From Deltaproteobacteria bacterium (GTDB lineage: Bacteria; Myxococcota_A; UBA9160; SMWR01), in NCBI GenBank assembly GCA_019313605.1, contig JAFDAW010000015.1, positions 1 through 32,634 on the forward strand: a stretch of 32,634 bases of DNA, in the 5' to 3' direction. Positions 16,973 through 23,897 of the stretch are shown piece by piece. Every line of letters begins with the position of its first letter. Within the stretch, counting starts at the first letter, position 1. Made by a program: the position numbers and the translations under genes. Below the pieces are notes generated by a model. It made no database searches. It was not told the DNA's origin and saw only the letters and a program-made list of their open reading frames with translations.

Positions 16973-17165
16973 AGGGCCAATTGCCCCTATTGTAGTATTT
17001 GGTTACGTTACGCGGGCTTACGCGAGCAGCGGTAGGCCGTGTTGCTCCCATCCGAGCGCTGTCCGAAGATAGCCTGGGCTCCGCTCGGCAGGTGGGGTGC
17101 GGGAAGCCGAGCGATCGGCTGTTTGACGCCCCGGGCAGGTACGTCGTCGAGTAGGTGTGTCGTCG
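16973..17165 (+). other. Structured 5' leader region of the rimP-nusA-infB operon
   Basis: Non-coding stretch before rimP. It begins with an AT-richer patch (16981-17010) that probably holds the promoter, although no clean box pair is visible. Two hairpins follow. CCGAGCG (17052-17058) pairs with CGCTCGG (17092-17098). AGCCGA (17105-17110) pairs with TCGGCT (17115-17120) around a GCGA tetraloop of the stable GNRA type. The terminator-like hairpin at 17166-17192 comes next. Together they suggest a regulated leader transcript. Confidence 0.35.
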
Positions 17166-17192
17166 AAAGTGGGCTGTAAGTCCGCTTTTTTT
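17166..17192 (+). terminator. Intrinsic terminator / attenuator just before rimP
   Basis: A 9-bp stem (17166-17174 with 17180-17188, including two G-U pairs) closes a TGTAA loop and runs directly into seven T residues (17186-17192). The rimP start follows 13 nt later. A hairpin plus U-tract placed between the presumed promoter and the first gene is the arrangement of an attenuator. It also argues against the upstream GTG at 17155 as the rimP start, since that would put the terminator inside the coding region. Confidence 0.65.
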
Positions 17193-17205
17193 GTTTGTGG
17201 AAACG

Positions 17206-17709
17206 GTGAGTGTGTATCGGGATATCCCGGAGGATTTGCGAGCGTTGATCGAACCGATCGTCGATGAGGCGGGCTTCGAACTCGTGGATGCGCAGTTGGC
17301 GCGCGGCGGCAAGCCGTGGGCGCTGAGGGTCACGATCGATACGCCCGACGGCGACGGTCGGGTGCCCGTGGCCGGTTGCGCGGCGATTTCTCGAGAGCTC
17401 GGCTCTCAACTCGACGTCGCGGATACGATCAAGGCCGAGTATCGACTGGAGGTGTCTTCGCCCGGACTCAATCGCCCTCTCACGCGGGAAAAGGATTTTG
17501 CGTCCGCATGCGGGAGCGAAGTGCAGATCGAGACCCGGCAGCCGATTTTGGGGCGACGGCGCTTTCGCGGCGTCCTGGTTCGATTCGAAGAAAATGTTGC
17601 CGCGATCGAAGTGGACGGAAACGAGGTGGAGATCTCCTTCGCGGAAGTGTCGAAGGCAAAGACGGTTTACCAGTTCAGTCGCACCGACTTCGTCGGGCAG
17701 GCCGGCTGA
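17206..17709 (+). CDS. rimP: Ribosome maturation factor RimP, 167 aa
   Basis: Assembly factor for the 30S subunit. The two-domain family pattern is visible: an N-terminal alpha/beta domain (IEPIVDEAGFELVDAQL, LRVTIDTPDGDGRV), the signature EVSSPGLNRPL, and a C-terminal SH3-like barrel (FRGVLVRFEENVAAIEVDG, ISFAEVSKAKTVYQF). The N-terminus is uncertain: in-frame GTG codons occur at 17197, 17206 and 17212. I chose 17206 because GGAA lies a few bases upstream and the predicted protein starts close to family N-termini. It is the first gene of the rimP-nusA-infB operon, with nusA following after 24 nt. Confidence 0.9.
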   Translation: MSVYRDIPEDLRALIEPIVDEAGFELVDAQLARGGKPWALRVTIDTPDGDGRVPVAGCAAISRELGSQLDVADTIKAEYRLEVSSPGLNRPLTREKDFASACGSEVQIETRQPILGRRRFRGVLVRFEENVAAIEVDGNEVEISFAEVSKAKTVYQFSRTDFVGQAG

Positions 17710-17733
17710 AACCGGCGACCAAGGGGTTGAAGA

Positions 17734-19209
17734 ATGGCAGAAGGGCTCGGCCTGAAGCGAGAGATCGATCAGATCGCCAGAGACAAGGGGATCAATGCCG
17801 ACGAGATCATCGGCGCGCTGGAAGAGGCGATGAAGCAGGCCGCCCGGCGTGAACACGGTCAAGAGATCGAGATCGACGCCAAGTACAACGATGAGTTGGG
17901 AGAGGTCGAACTCTTCGAGTTCCGCGAAGTCGTCGAAACCGTGACCGACGAACACATGCAGATCGATCTCGCCGCTGCTCGCGAATTCGACCCCCAGGCC
18001 GAGGTCGGTGACGAGATCGGCGTCAAGATGGATACGACCGGCTTCGGGCGGATTCTCGCGCAGACCGCGAAGCAGGTGATCATTCAGCGCATTCGGGAAG
18101 CCGAGCGCGAGAACGTCTACGAGGAATACAAGGATCGCAAGGGCGAGGTCGTCAACGGGATCGTCCGTCGGTTCGAAAAGGGCTCGATCATCGTCGACCT
18201 GGGCCGAACCGAAGCGGTGTTGCCCCTCAAGGAGCAGGTGCCGCGCGAGAACTACCGGCCCAATGACCGGCTGCGCGCCTATGTGATCGATGTCAACAAG
18301 GCGGCGAAGGGATCGCAGATCATCCTGTCCCGAACCTGCATCGAGATGCTGACGAAACTCTTCGAGCAGGAAGTCCCAGAGATGTACGAGGGGATCGTCC
18401 AGATCGAGTCCTCTGCCCGAGAGCCCGGCGGTCGCTCGAAGATCGCCGTCGTATCCCGGGACAGCGACGTCGATCCCGTCGGCGCCTGCGTGGGGATGAA
18501 GGGCAGTCGCGTTCAGTCCGTGGTCCAGGAACTTCGCGGCGAGCGGATCGACATCGTTCCGTGGAGCCCCGACCCGGCGCGTTACGTCTGTTCGGCGCTT
18601 TCGCCCGCCCAGGTTTCGAAGGTGATCATCGACGATGCGGAACGCTCGATGGATGTGATCGTTCCGGATGATCAGCTCTCGCTCGCGATTGGCCGGAAGG
18701 GCCAGAACGTGCGTCTCGCGGTTCAGCTCACCGGTTGGCGGATCGACATCAAGAGCGAATCGAAGATGCGAGAACTCGCGCAGTGGTTGTCCGAGGCGGT
18801 ATCGGTCGTCGAGGGTTGTGGCGATCCCGAGGCGGAGTTGTTGCTCCAGCAGGGGATCACCTCCCTCGAAGACCTCAGCAGCTGCGATCCGGAACTGCTG
18901 ACGTCGCTGCCGGGGATCGATGAGGCGGGCGGCGTCGCGATTCGGGAGCGCGCCGCGGAACTAGCGGTGCGCAAAATCGAAGAAGAGGTCGCGCGCGTGG
19001 AAGAAGAGCGCTTGGAGGCAATCCGGGCGGCCGAAGAGGCCGCTGCTGCTGCGGCGGCCGCAGCTGAGGAAGCCGCGGCCAACGAGGGTGCTGAAGCCGA
19101 GGGCGCGGAGACGGAGAGCGCCGACGGTGCGGAATCGGCCGACGCGGATGTTGCGTCAGAGTCTGCCGCCGCAGAGGAAGTCGACGCGACAGTGAGTTCG
19201 ACCACCTGA
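17734..19209 (+). CDS. nusA: Transcription termination/antitermination factor NusA, 491 aa
   Basis: RNA polymerase-associated factor controlling pausing, termination and antitermination. The N-terminal RNAP-binding domain covers residues 1-130, the S1 domain about 136-200 (GEVVNGIVRRFEKG), KH1 carries GMKG at 254-257 and KH2 GRKG at 320-323 (LSLAIGRKGQNVRLA). One helix-hairpin-helix unit lies around 366-412 (LLQQGITSLEDL, LPGIDEAGG), and the final 75 residues are a Glu/Ala-rich low-complexity tail. The helical unit occurs once here, as in many non-enteric bacteria, whereas E. coli has two. The usual small ylxR gene between nusA and infB is absent: infB starts within 60 nt. Confidence 0.96.
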   Translation: MAEGLGLKREIDQIARDKGINADEIIGALEEAMKQAARREHGQEIEIDAKYNDELGEVELFEFREVVETVTDEHMQIDLAAAREFDPQAEVGDEIGVKMDTTGFGRILAQTAKQVIIQRIREAERENVYEEYKDRKGEVVNGIVRRFEKGSIIVDLGRTEAVLPLKEQVPRENYRPNDRLRAYVIDVNKAAKGSQIILSRTCIEMLTKLFEQEVPEMYEGIVQIESSAREPGGRSKIAVVSRDSDVDPVGACVGMKGSRVQSVVQELRGERIDIVPWSPDPARYVCSALSPAQVSKVIIDDAERSMDVIVPDDQLSLAIGRKGQNVRLAVQLTGWRIDIKSESKMRELAQWLSEAVSVVEGCGDPEAELLLQQGITSLEDLSSCDPELLTSLPGIDEAGGVAIRERAAELAVRKIEEEVARVEEERLEAIRAAEEAAAAAAAAAEEAAANEGAEAEGAETESADGAESADADVASESAAAEEVDATVSSTT

Positions 19210-19269
19210 GATTAGATGAGCGGATCCGCTTCGGCCGACAGGGTCGTCGAAGGATCCGGTAAGGAACGG

Positions 19270-21705
19270 ATGGCGAAGATCAGGGCGTACAAATTGGCTG
19301 AGGAACTGGGGCTCGAGAAGTCCGAGTTCGTCGAAAAAGCCGAATCTTTCGGCGTTGCGCTCAAGAGCGCAATGGCGACGGTCAGCGAAGAGGAGGCAGA
19401 TCTCCTTCGCAAGAAGCTCGGCACCCAGAAGCCCAAGAGACTCGTCACAGAGTCTCGGGTCGAGGCGAAGGGGGGTGCGATCATCCGGCGCCGCAAGCGC
19501 GCCGAACCGGAACCGCCGCCCGAGCCGGAGCCCGAGGAGGTGGCGCCGCCCGTCGTGGAACCCGAGCCGGCGGTCGCCGAGGACGCACCTGCTGAGCCCG
19601 CTGTCGATGAGCAGCCCGCAGAGCCCGCGACCGATTTGCCGACTCCCGAGCCGATCGCGGCCGAAGCCAGTCCCGTAGCCCGCGCAGCGGCTGCCGCTAC
19701 ACCGAGCCCGGTGGCGCGGGAGAAAGAGCGCCCGCCGGCCGAGGCGCCGGACGCGAAGACCGCTAAGCAGCGAAAGCTCGTGCGCGAGGTGGTCAACCTC
19801 AAGGAGCAGGAACAACTCGCCCGTCAGGCCGTCGGACATACGCGGGTGCGGCGACAGATTCAAATCGACCCGCGGACCGCGTCTTCTCCTCGCCGCAAGC
19901 GGCGCGACGCGTTGGCGCCCAAGAAGCCTGCGAATGCGGCGCCCAAGGAATCCACCCGGGTCGTTCGCATCGAGAAGAGCGTGTCGGTGGGTGAGCTGGC
20001 GCGGGGGCTGGGCGTCAAGGCTCCCGAAGTCCAGCGGAAGCTCATGGCCCTCGGAACGATGGTCTCGATCAACCAGGAGATCGATCTCGAAACCGCAAAG
20101 GCTGTCTCCGCCGAATTCAATTACGAAGTCGAAGATGTGGGCTTCCGCGAGGAGCAGTATCTCGAGGACTCGTCGGAAGCCGCGGGCAGTACGCAGGCGC
20201 GCCCCCCGGTGGTCACGGTGATGGGCCACGTCGATCACGGCAAGACCACGCTACTCGACGCACTGCGCGAGACGAATGTCGTCGATGGGGAGGCCGGCGG
20301 GATCACCCAGCACATCGGTGCGTATCAGGTCGAAATAGGGAAAAAGAAGCTCACCTTTATCGACACGCCGGGCCACGCGGCCTTTACCGATATGCGCGCG
20401 CGCGGTGCTCAGGTCACGGATATCGTGATCATCGTGATCGCCGCTACCGAAGGGATCATGCCCCAAACCGTCGAGGCGATTGAGCACTCGAAAGCGGCGG
20501 GCGTGTCGATCGTCGTTGCTGTCAACAAGTGCGATCTGCCGGGCGCTAATCCGCAAGCGGCGCGTCAGCGTTTGATGGAGCACGGCCTCGTTCCCGAAGA
20601 ATTTGGCGGCGACACCATTTGTGTCGACGTTTCTGCAAAGCAGAAGACGGGCCTCGATAAGCTGCTGGAGATGGTGAACCTGCAGGCCGAAGTCCTCGAA
20701 CTCGAAGCGGACGCGAAGCGGCGCGCGGTGGGCATCGTGCTGGAATCGCAGCTCGACACGGGACGCGGTCCCGTCGCGACCGTTCTCGTCCAGCAGGGAA
20801 CACTGAAGGCCGGCGAGAGCTTCGTGGTTGGCACCTGTACGGGCCGGGTGCGGGCGCTCGAAGACGAACACGGAAAACGGATCAAGTCGGCCGGGCCGTC
20901 AACGCCCGTTCGAGTGATCGGTCTGTCGGGTGTGCCCGAGGCGGGTCAGCCCCTCAACGTCGTCGAGAGCGAGCGGGCCGCCAAGGAGATCATCGAGAAC
21001 CGGATCAACGACCAGCGCCGGCGCCCCGATGCTCCGAAGCCGAGCTTCACGCTCGACGAATTTTTCGAGCGGATGGAGGGGGGTGGCATCAAAGAACTCC
21101 CCGTCGTCATCAAGGGCGACGTCCACGGTTCGGTGGAGGCGTTGCGAGACGCACTGCTCAAGCTGTCTACGGATTCCGTCAAGGTCAATGTGATACTTTC
21201 CGGTGTCGGAGCGATCACGAAGGACGACGTGATGCTCTCCAAGGCGAGCAGCGCGATCATTATCGGCTTCCATGTGCGCCCCGACCCCCCCGGGCGAAAA
21301 GCCGCGGAAGAACACGGCGTCGACATTCGGGTCTACAAGGTCATCTACGAGATCATCGACGAAGTGAAGCAAGCCATGGCCGGGCTGCTTCCTCCCACTG
21401 TTACCGAGAAGTTGGGCGGGCGCGCCGAGGTCCGCGAACTCTTCACCGTGCCGAAGGTCGGGAAGATCGCCGGATCCATGGTCGCGGACGGTGCGATCCG
21501 GCGCGGTGCCACCTGTCGCCTGATTCGCGACGGTGTTCAGATCTACGAAGGGAAGATCGGTTCCCTCCGGCGCTTCAAGGATGACGCACGCGAGGTCAAC
21601 TCGGGCTTCGAATGTGGCATCGGGATCGAAGGTTACAACGACATCAAGGTCGGTGACGTGATCGAAACATTCACCCTCGAGGAGAAGCCCGCGACGCTCG
21701 AATGA
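19270..21705 (+). CDS. infB: Translation initiation factor IF-2, about 811 aa
   Basis: GTPase that brings initiator tRNA to the 30S subunit. Numbering from the ATG at 19270, an IF2_N helix bundle (MAKIRAYKLAEELG) is followed by a Pro/Glu-rich linker, a second IF2_N module (VSVGELARGLGVKAPEVQRKL), then the G domain with GHVDHGKT (319-326), DTPGH (from 365) and NKCD (from 419), and the domains II-IV typical of IF-2 ending in the fMet-tRNA-binding C2 barrel. An in-frame ATG at 19216 would add 18 residues, but AAGGAACGG sits just ahead of 19270 and the resulting N-terminus matches family starts. The stop overlaps the ylxP ATG (ATGA). Confidence 0.95.
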   Translation: MAKIRAYKLAEELGLEKSEFVEKAESFGVALKSAMATVSEEEADLLRKKLGTQKPKRLVTESRVEAKGGAIIRRRKRAEPEPPPEPEPEEVAPPVVEPEPAVAEDAPAEPAVDEQPAEPATDLPTPEPIAAEASPVARAAAAATPSPVAREKERPPAEAPDAKTAKQRKLVREVVNLKEQEQLARQAVGHTRVRRQIQIDPRTASSPRRKRRDALAPKKPANAAPKESTRVVRIEKSVSVGELARGLGVKAPEVQRKLMALGTMVSINQEIDLETAKAVSAEFNYEVEDVGFREEQYLEDSSEAAGSTQARPPVVTVMGHVDHGKTTLLDALRETNVVDGEAGGITQHIGAYQVEIGKKKLTFIDTPGHAAFTDMRARGAQVTDIVIIVIAATEGIMPQTVEAIEHSKAAGVSIVVAVNKCDLPGANPQAARQRLMEHGLVPEEFGGDTICVDVSAKQKTGLDKLLEMVNLQAEVLELEADAKRRAVGIVLESQLDTGRGPVATVLVQQGTLKAGESFVVGTCTGRVRALEDEHGKRIKSAGPSTPVRVIGLSGVPEAGQPLNVVESERAAKEIIENRINDQRRRPDAPKPSFTLDEFFERMEGGGIKELPVVIKGDVHGSVEALRDALLKLSTDSVKVNVILSGVGAITKDDVMLSKASSAIIIGFHVRPDPPGRKAAEEHGVDIRVYKVIYEIIDEVKQAMAGLLPPTVTEKLGGRAEVRELFTVPKVGKIAGSMVADGAIRRGATCRLIRDGVQIYEGKIGSLRRFKDDAREVNSGFECGIGIEGYNDIKVGDVIETFTLEEKPATLE

Positions 21706-22043
21706 TCGTCGGGGCTGCCATCGTCGAGATCCGGATCCACGGATCGCATTCGTTGAAGCAAAGGCGGGGTGTGGTGCGCTCGATCGCTCAGCGCGCTCGC
21801 AATCGTTACAACCTCTCGATCGCGGAAGTCGGCGGCCAGGAGACCTGGCAGCGCGCTGAAATCGGAATCTGCGGTGCCGGTTCGGATCGGCAGTACGTCC
21901 GATCGCAGATCGAAAGCGCGGTCGCGTTCATCGAGGGGCTGCACCTCGCAGAGATTGTCGCGGTGGACATCGAGATGTTGGATCTCCCCTACGAGAGCGC
22001 CCCCTGGACCGACGAAGACGAATCGGTCGAGACTGAGGAATGA
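21702..22043 (+). CDS. ylxP: DUF503 family protein YlxP, 113 aa
   Basis: Small conserved protein of the DUF503/YlxP family, found in many bacteria between infB and rbfA. Family marks are the opening strand MIVGAAIVEIRIHGSHSLKQRRGV with the conserved S-L-K-x-[KR]-R, RNRYNLSIAEVGGQETWQRAEIGI and an acidic C-terminus. Its biochemical function is not established; its constant neighbourhood suggests a link to ribosome assembly or translation. The start codon overlaps the infB stop, and rbfA follows after 3 nt. Confidence 0.88.
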   Translation: MIVGAAIVEIRIHGSHSLKQRRGVVRSIAQRARNRYNLSIAEVGGQETWQRAEIGICGAGSDRQYVRSQIESAVAFIEGLHLAEIVAVDIEMLDLPYESAPWTDEDESVETEE

Positions 22044-22046
22044 ACG

Positions 22047-22403
22047 GTGTCACGTCGAACCGAGAGAATTGCGGAGCAGCTCCGCTCGGAGATCGCCCGG
22101 GTCTTGCGCGAAGACGCGACCGATCCCCGCACCCGGCTCGTCACGCTGACCCGCGTGGACGTCGCTCCGGATTTGAGCAACGCGCTGGTCTTCTGGAGCG
22201 CACTCGACATTCGAGACGCAGATTCCGTCGAGAATACGCAGGATGCGCTCGAAAGCGCCGCATCCTTCGTGCGTCGGCACCTGGCCCATTCGTTGCCTCT
22301 CCGACGCGTGCCCGCGCTGCATTTTCGCTACGACCCGTCGCTGGTTCTCGGAGATCAAACGCTTTCACTGTTGAGATCACTGGCCGATGACGAAGAAGAG
22401 TAG
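22047..22403 (+). CDS. rbfA: Ribosome-binding factor A, 118 aa
   Basis: KH-like 30S assembly factor required for late 16S rRNA maturation and cold adaptation. The opening RRTERIAEQLRSEIARVLREDATDPR is the family's N-terminal helix, followed by the strand pattern LVTLTRVDVAPDLSNALVFWSAL and the C-terminal LRRVPALHFRYDPSL. The GTG start is preceded by GAGG. Its last 17 nt overlap the start of truB in a different frame, a tight coupling. The DHH phosphoesterase gene nrnA that often lies between rbfA and truB in related bacteria is not present. Confidence 0.93.
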   Translation: MSRRTERIAEQLRSEIARVLREDATDPRTRLVTLTRVDVAPDLSNALVFWSALDIRDADSVENTQDALESAASFVRRHLAHSLPLRRVPALHFRYDPSLVLGDQTLSLLRSLADDEEE

Positions 22404-23319
22404 ACGCGCGCTCGAAAAGCCCGGTCCCGCGGGCTTTCTGCTCGTCGATAAGCCGTCTGGCTGGACGTCGCACGACGTGGTCGATGCCGCCCGGCGCTGG
22501 CTCGGAACCCGGCGTGTCGGACACCTGGGAACACTCGATCCGCTAGCCACCGGTGCTTTGCCACTCGCGATTCGGGCGGCGACGAAGCTCGTCCCGTACA
22601 TGACGGACAACCGCAAATCCTACGTTGGTTCGATCGAACTCGGGGTCGAGACCGATACTCTGGACGCAGAGGGTCAGGTGCTTCGCAGGCATGAGGGGGC
22701 GCTTCCCGAAGAAGACGCGATCGAGCGCGCGCTGGTCAGCTTCCACGGAGAAATCGAGCAGGTGCCGCCGATGTACAGCGCGGTCAAGCAATCGGGAGTG
22801 CCGCTGCACAAACTCGCGCGTGCGGGAAAGCAAGTCGAGCGCACCCCCAAGAAGGTGCGCATCGATCGGGTCGAGTTGATTTCCTACCGGGCGCCGATCG
22901 CGGAGGTGGAGGTCGACTGTTCGCCGGGTACCTACGTGCGGACCCTGGCCGATGATCTCGGCAGGCAGCTGGGCTGTGGTGCTCATCTGCAGAATCTCCG
23001 CCGGCTCCGCAGCGGGCCGTTTGTGATCGACGCGGCGATGACTCCGGATCAGCTGGCCGACGCAGCCGAGGCTGGCAAGATCGAGCAGTACCTGATCCCC
23101 GCAGTCGATGCCCTGGGCCTCGAGGTCGTCCAGCTGGGGCCGGAGGAAAGCCGTCGGGTCAAGCACGGATGCGAGGTGGGTGCCCCCGCGCGGCTGGTCG
23201 CCGGGGCGCGTGTCGCGGCGCTAGAGCCCAGCGGAGAGCTCCTCGCGGTGATGGAGGTGCTGCCCGGTCGCCGCCTCAAGCCCCTCCGGGTTCTCCAGTC
23301 GGTTGCCCCGCCAGATTGA
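22387..23319 (+). CDS. truB: tRNA pseudouridine(55) synthase TruB, 310 aa
   Basis: Makes pseudouridine at position 55 of the T-loop in tRNAs. Conserved segments are GFLLVDKPSGWTSHDVV, the catalytic motif HLGTLDPLATG with Asp51, QVPPMYSAVKQSGVPLHKLAR, the CSPGTYVRTLADDLG stretch, and HLQNLRRLRSGPF. A C-terminal region from about residue 240 looks like the small PUA-type RNA-binding domain. Length is typical. It overlaps rbfA by 17 nt and is followed by an 82-nt gap before rpsO. Confidence 0.95.
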   Translation: MTKKSRRALEKPGPAGFLLVDKPSGWTSHDVVDAARRWLGTRRVGHLGTLDPLATGALPLAIRAATKLVPYMTDNRKSYVGSIELGVETDTLDAEGQVLRRHEGALPEEDAIERALVSFHGEIEQVPPMYSAVKQSGVPLHKLARAGKQVERTPKKVRIDRVELISYRAPIAEVEVDCSPGTYVRTLADDLGRQLGCGAHLQNLRRLRSGPFVIDAAMTPDQLADAAEAGKIEQYLIPAVDALGLEVVQLGPEESRRVKHGCEVGAPARLVAGARVAALEPSGELLAVMEVLPGRRLKPLRVLQSVAPPD

Positions 23320-23330
23320 CCCTGTACACT
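23303..23330 (+). promoter_or_regulatory. Possible promoter for rpsO at the truB 3' end
   Basis: TTGCCC (23303-23308) and TACACT (23325-23330) each match 4 of 6 positions of the sigma-70 boxes with a 16-nt spacer, overlapping the truB stop. A second TTGACC lies at 23316-23321 without a matching -10 box. An independent rpsO promoter is known in other bacteria, which makes the position plausible, but the match is weak. Confidence 0.25.
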
Positions 23331-23401
23331 ACGGCGCCGAAGGCTCTTGGGCCGGTTCGGCTCAGTGGTTCATCTATACGATTTTTCAGGAGAGCAAACG
23401 G

Positions 23402-23668
23402 TTGATTTCCAAAGCGTTAAAGGCCAGCACGGTTACGGCCCATCAGGCCCACGGCACGGACACGGGCACGCCCGAGGTTCAGGTCGCGCTCCTCACGGAG
23501 CGGATCAACGGGCTCTCCGAGCACTTCAAGACACACAAAAAGGACCACCACTCACGCCGCGGATTGCTCAAACTGGTGAGCCAGCGCCGGCGAATGCTCG
23601 ATTACCTGAGGAGAAACGGCCCCGACCGCTACCAGGAGCTGATCAAGAGCCTGGGTCTGCGCCGCTAA
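23402..23668 (+). CDS. rpsO: 30S ribosomal protein S15, 88 aa
   Basis: Primary 16S rRNA-binding protein of the 30S platform. The sequence carries the family core GTPEVQVALLTERINGLSEHF, HKKDHHSRRGLL and SQRRRMLDYL and ends in LGLRR. The start is a TTG at 23402 (MISKALKAS), chosen because AGGAG lies just upstream and the protein then has the normal S15 length. The frame stays open upstream to 23303, but that stretch overlaps truB and has no S15 similarity. It sits directly before pnp, as in E. coli and many other bacteria. Confidence 0.96.
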   Translation: MISKALKASTVTAHQAHGTDTGTPEVQVALLTERINGLSEHFKTHKKDHHSRRGLLKLVSQRRRMLDYLRRNGPDRYQELIKSLGLRR

Positions 23669-23681
23669 ACTCCAGCCGCCC

Positions 23682-23704
23682 ACCGATGCGGTACGTTCAT
23701 CGGT
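23682..23704 (+). terminator. 7-bp hairpin after rpsO
   Basis: ACCGATG (23682-23688) pairs perfectly with CATCGGT (23698-23704) around a 9-nt loop, 13 nt after the rpsO stop codon. No U-tract follows, so it is more likely a 3'-end stabiliser or weak terminator than a strong intrinsic terminator. Confidence 0.35.
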
Positions 23705-23729
23705 ACCAACCCAAACTGAGCGGCGCGCT

Positions 23730-23824
23730 GACGTGCGCTGCGTACGGAGTGCGGAAATCCGTCATACGTGAAGCCCCACGGACTTTGCGCATCACAGATT
23801 CCGCATTCCATCGCATCTCACGTC
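23730..23824 (+). promoter_or_regulatory. Long imperfect hairpin in the pnp leader, candidate RNase III site
   Basis: The arms 23730-23759 and 23797-23824 form about 23 base pairs. GACGTG pairs with CACGTC, TGCG with CGCA, an 11-bp block GGAGTGCGGAA with TTCCGCATTCC (one G-U), then TC with GA, separated by small internal loops and a single bulged A. The 37-nt apical part can fold further (CGTG/CACG). In E. coli a long stem-loop in the pnp leader is cut by RNase III, which exposes the message to PNPase autoregulation. The position and size here are similar; function is inferred. Confidence 0.5.
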
Positions 23825-23852
23825 TCATCCTCCTGCGCTGCTCTGCAAACCC

Positions 23853-23878
23853 CGGCTCAACAAACATGGATTGAGCCG
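23853..23878 (+). promoter_or_regulatory. 8-bp hairpin immediately upstream of the pnp ribosome-binding site
   Basis: CGGCTCAA (23853-23860) pairs perfectly with TTGAGCCG (23871-23878) across a 10-nt loop, ending about 5 nt before the GGAG that serves the pnp ATG at 23898. It forms the third hairpin of the rpsO-pnp gap and may set access to the ribosome-binding site. Confidence 0.35.
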
Positions 23879-23897
23879 AGACGGAGACGTGTAAAAA

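Noticed and set aside
17155..17205. Upstream GTG as rimP start
   Set aside because: It would place the terminator hairpin and U-tract within the coding region, and the extra residues do not match RimP N-termini.
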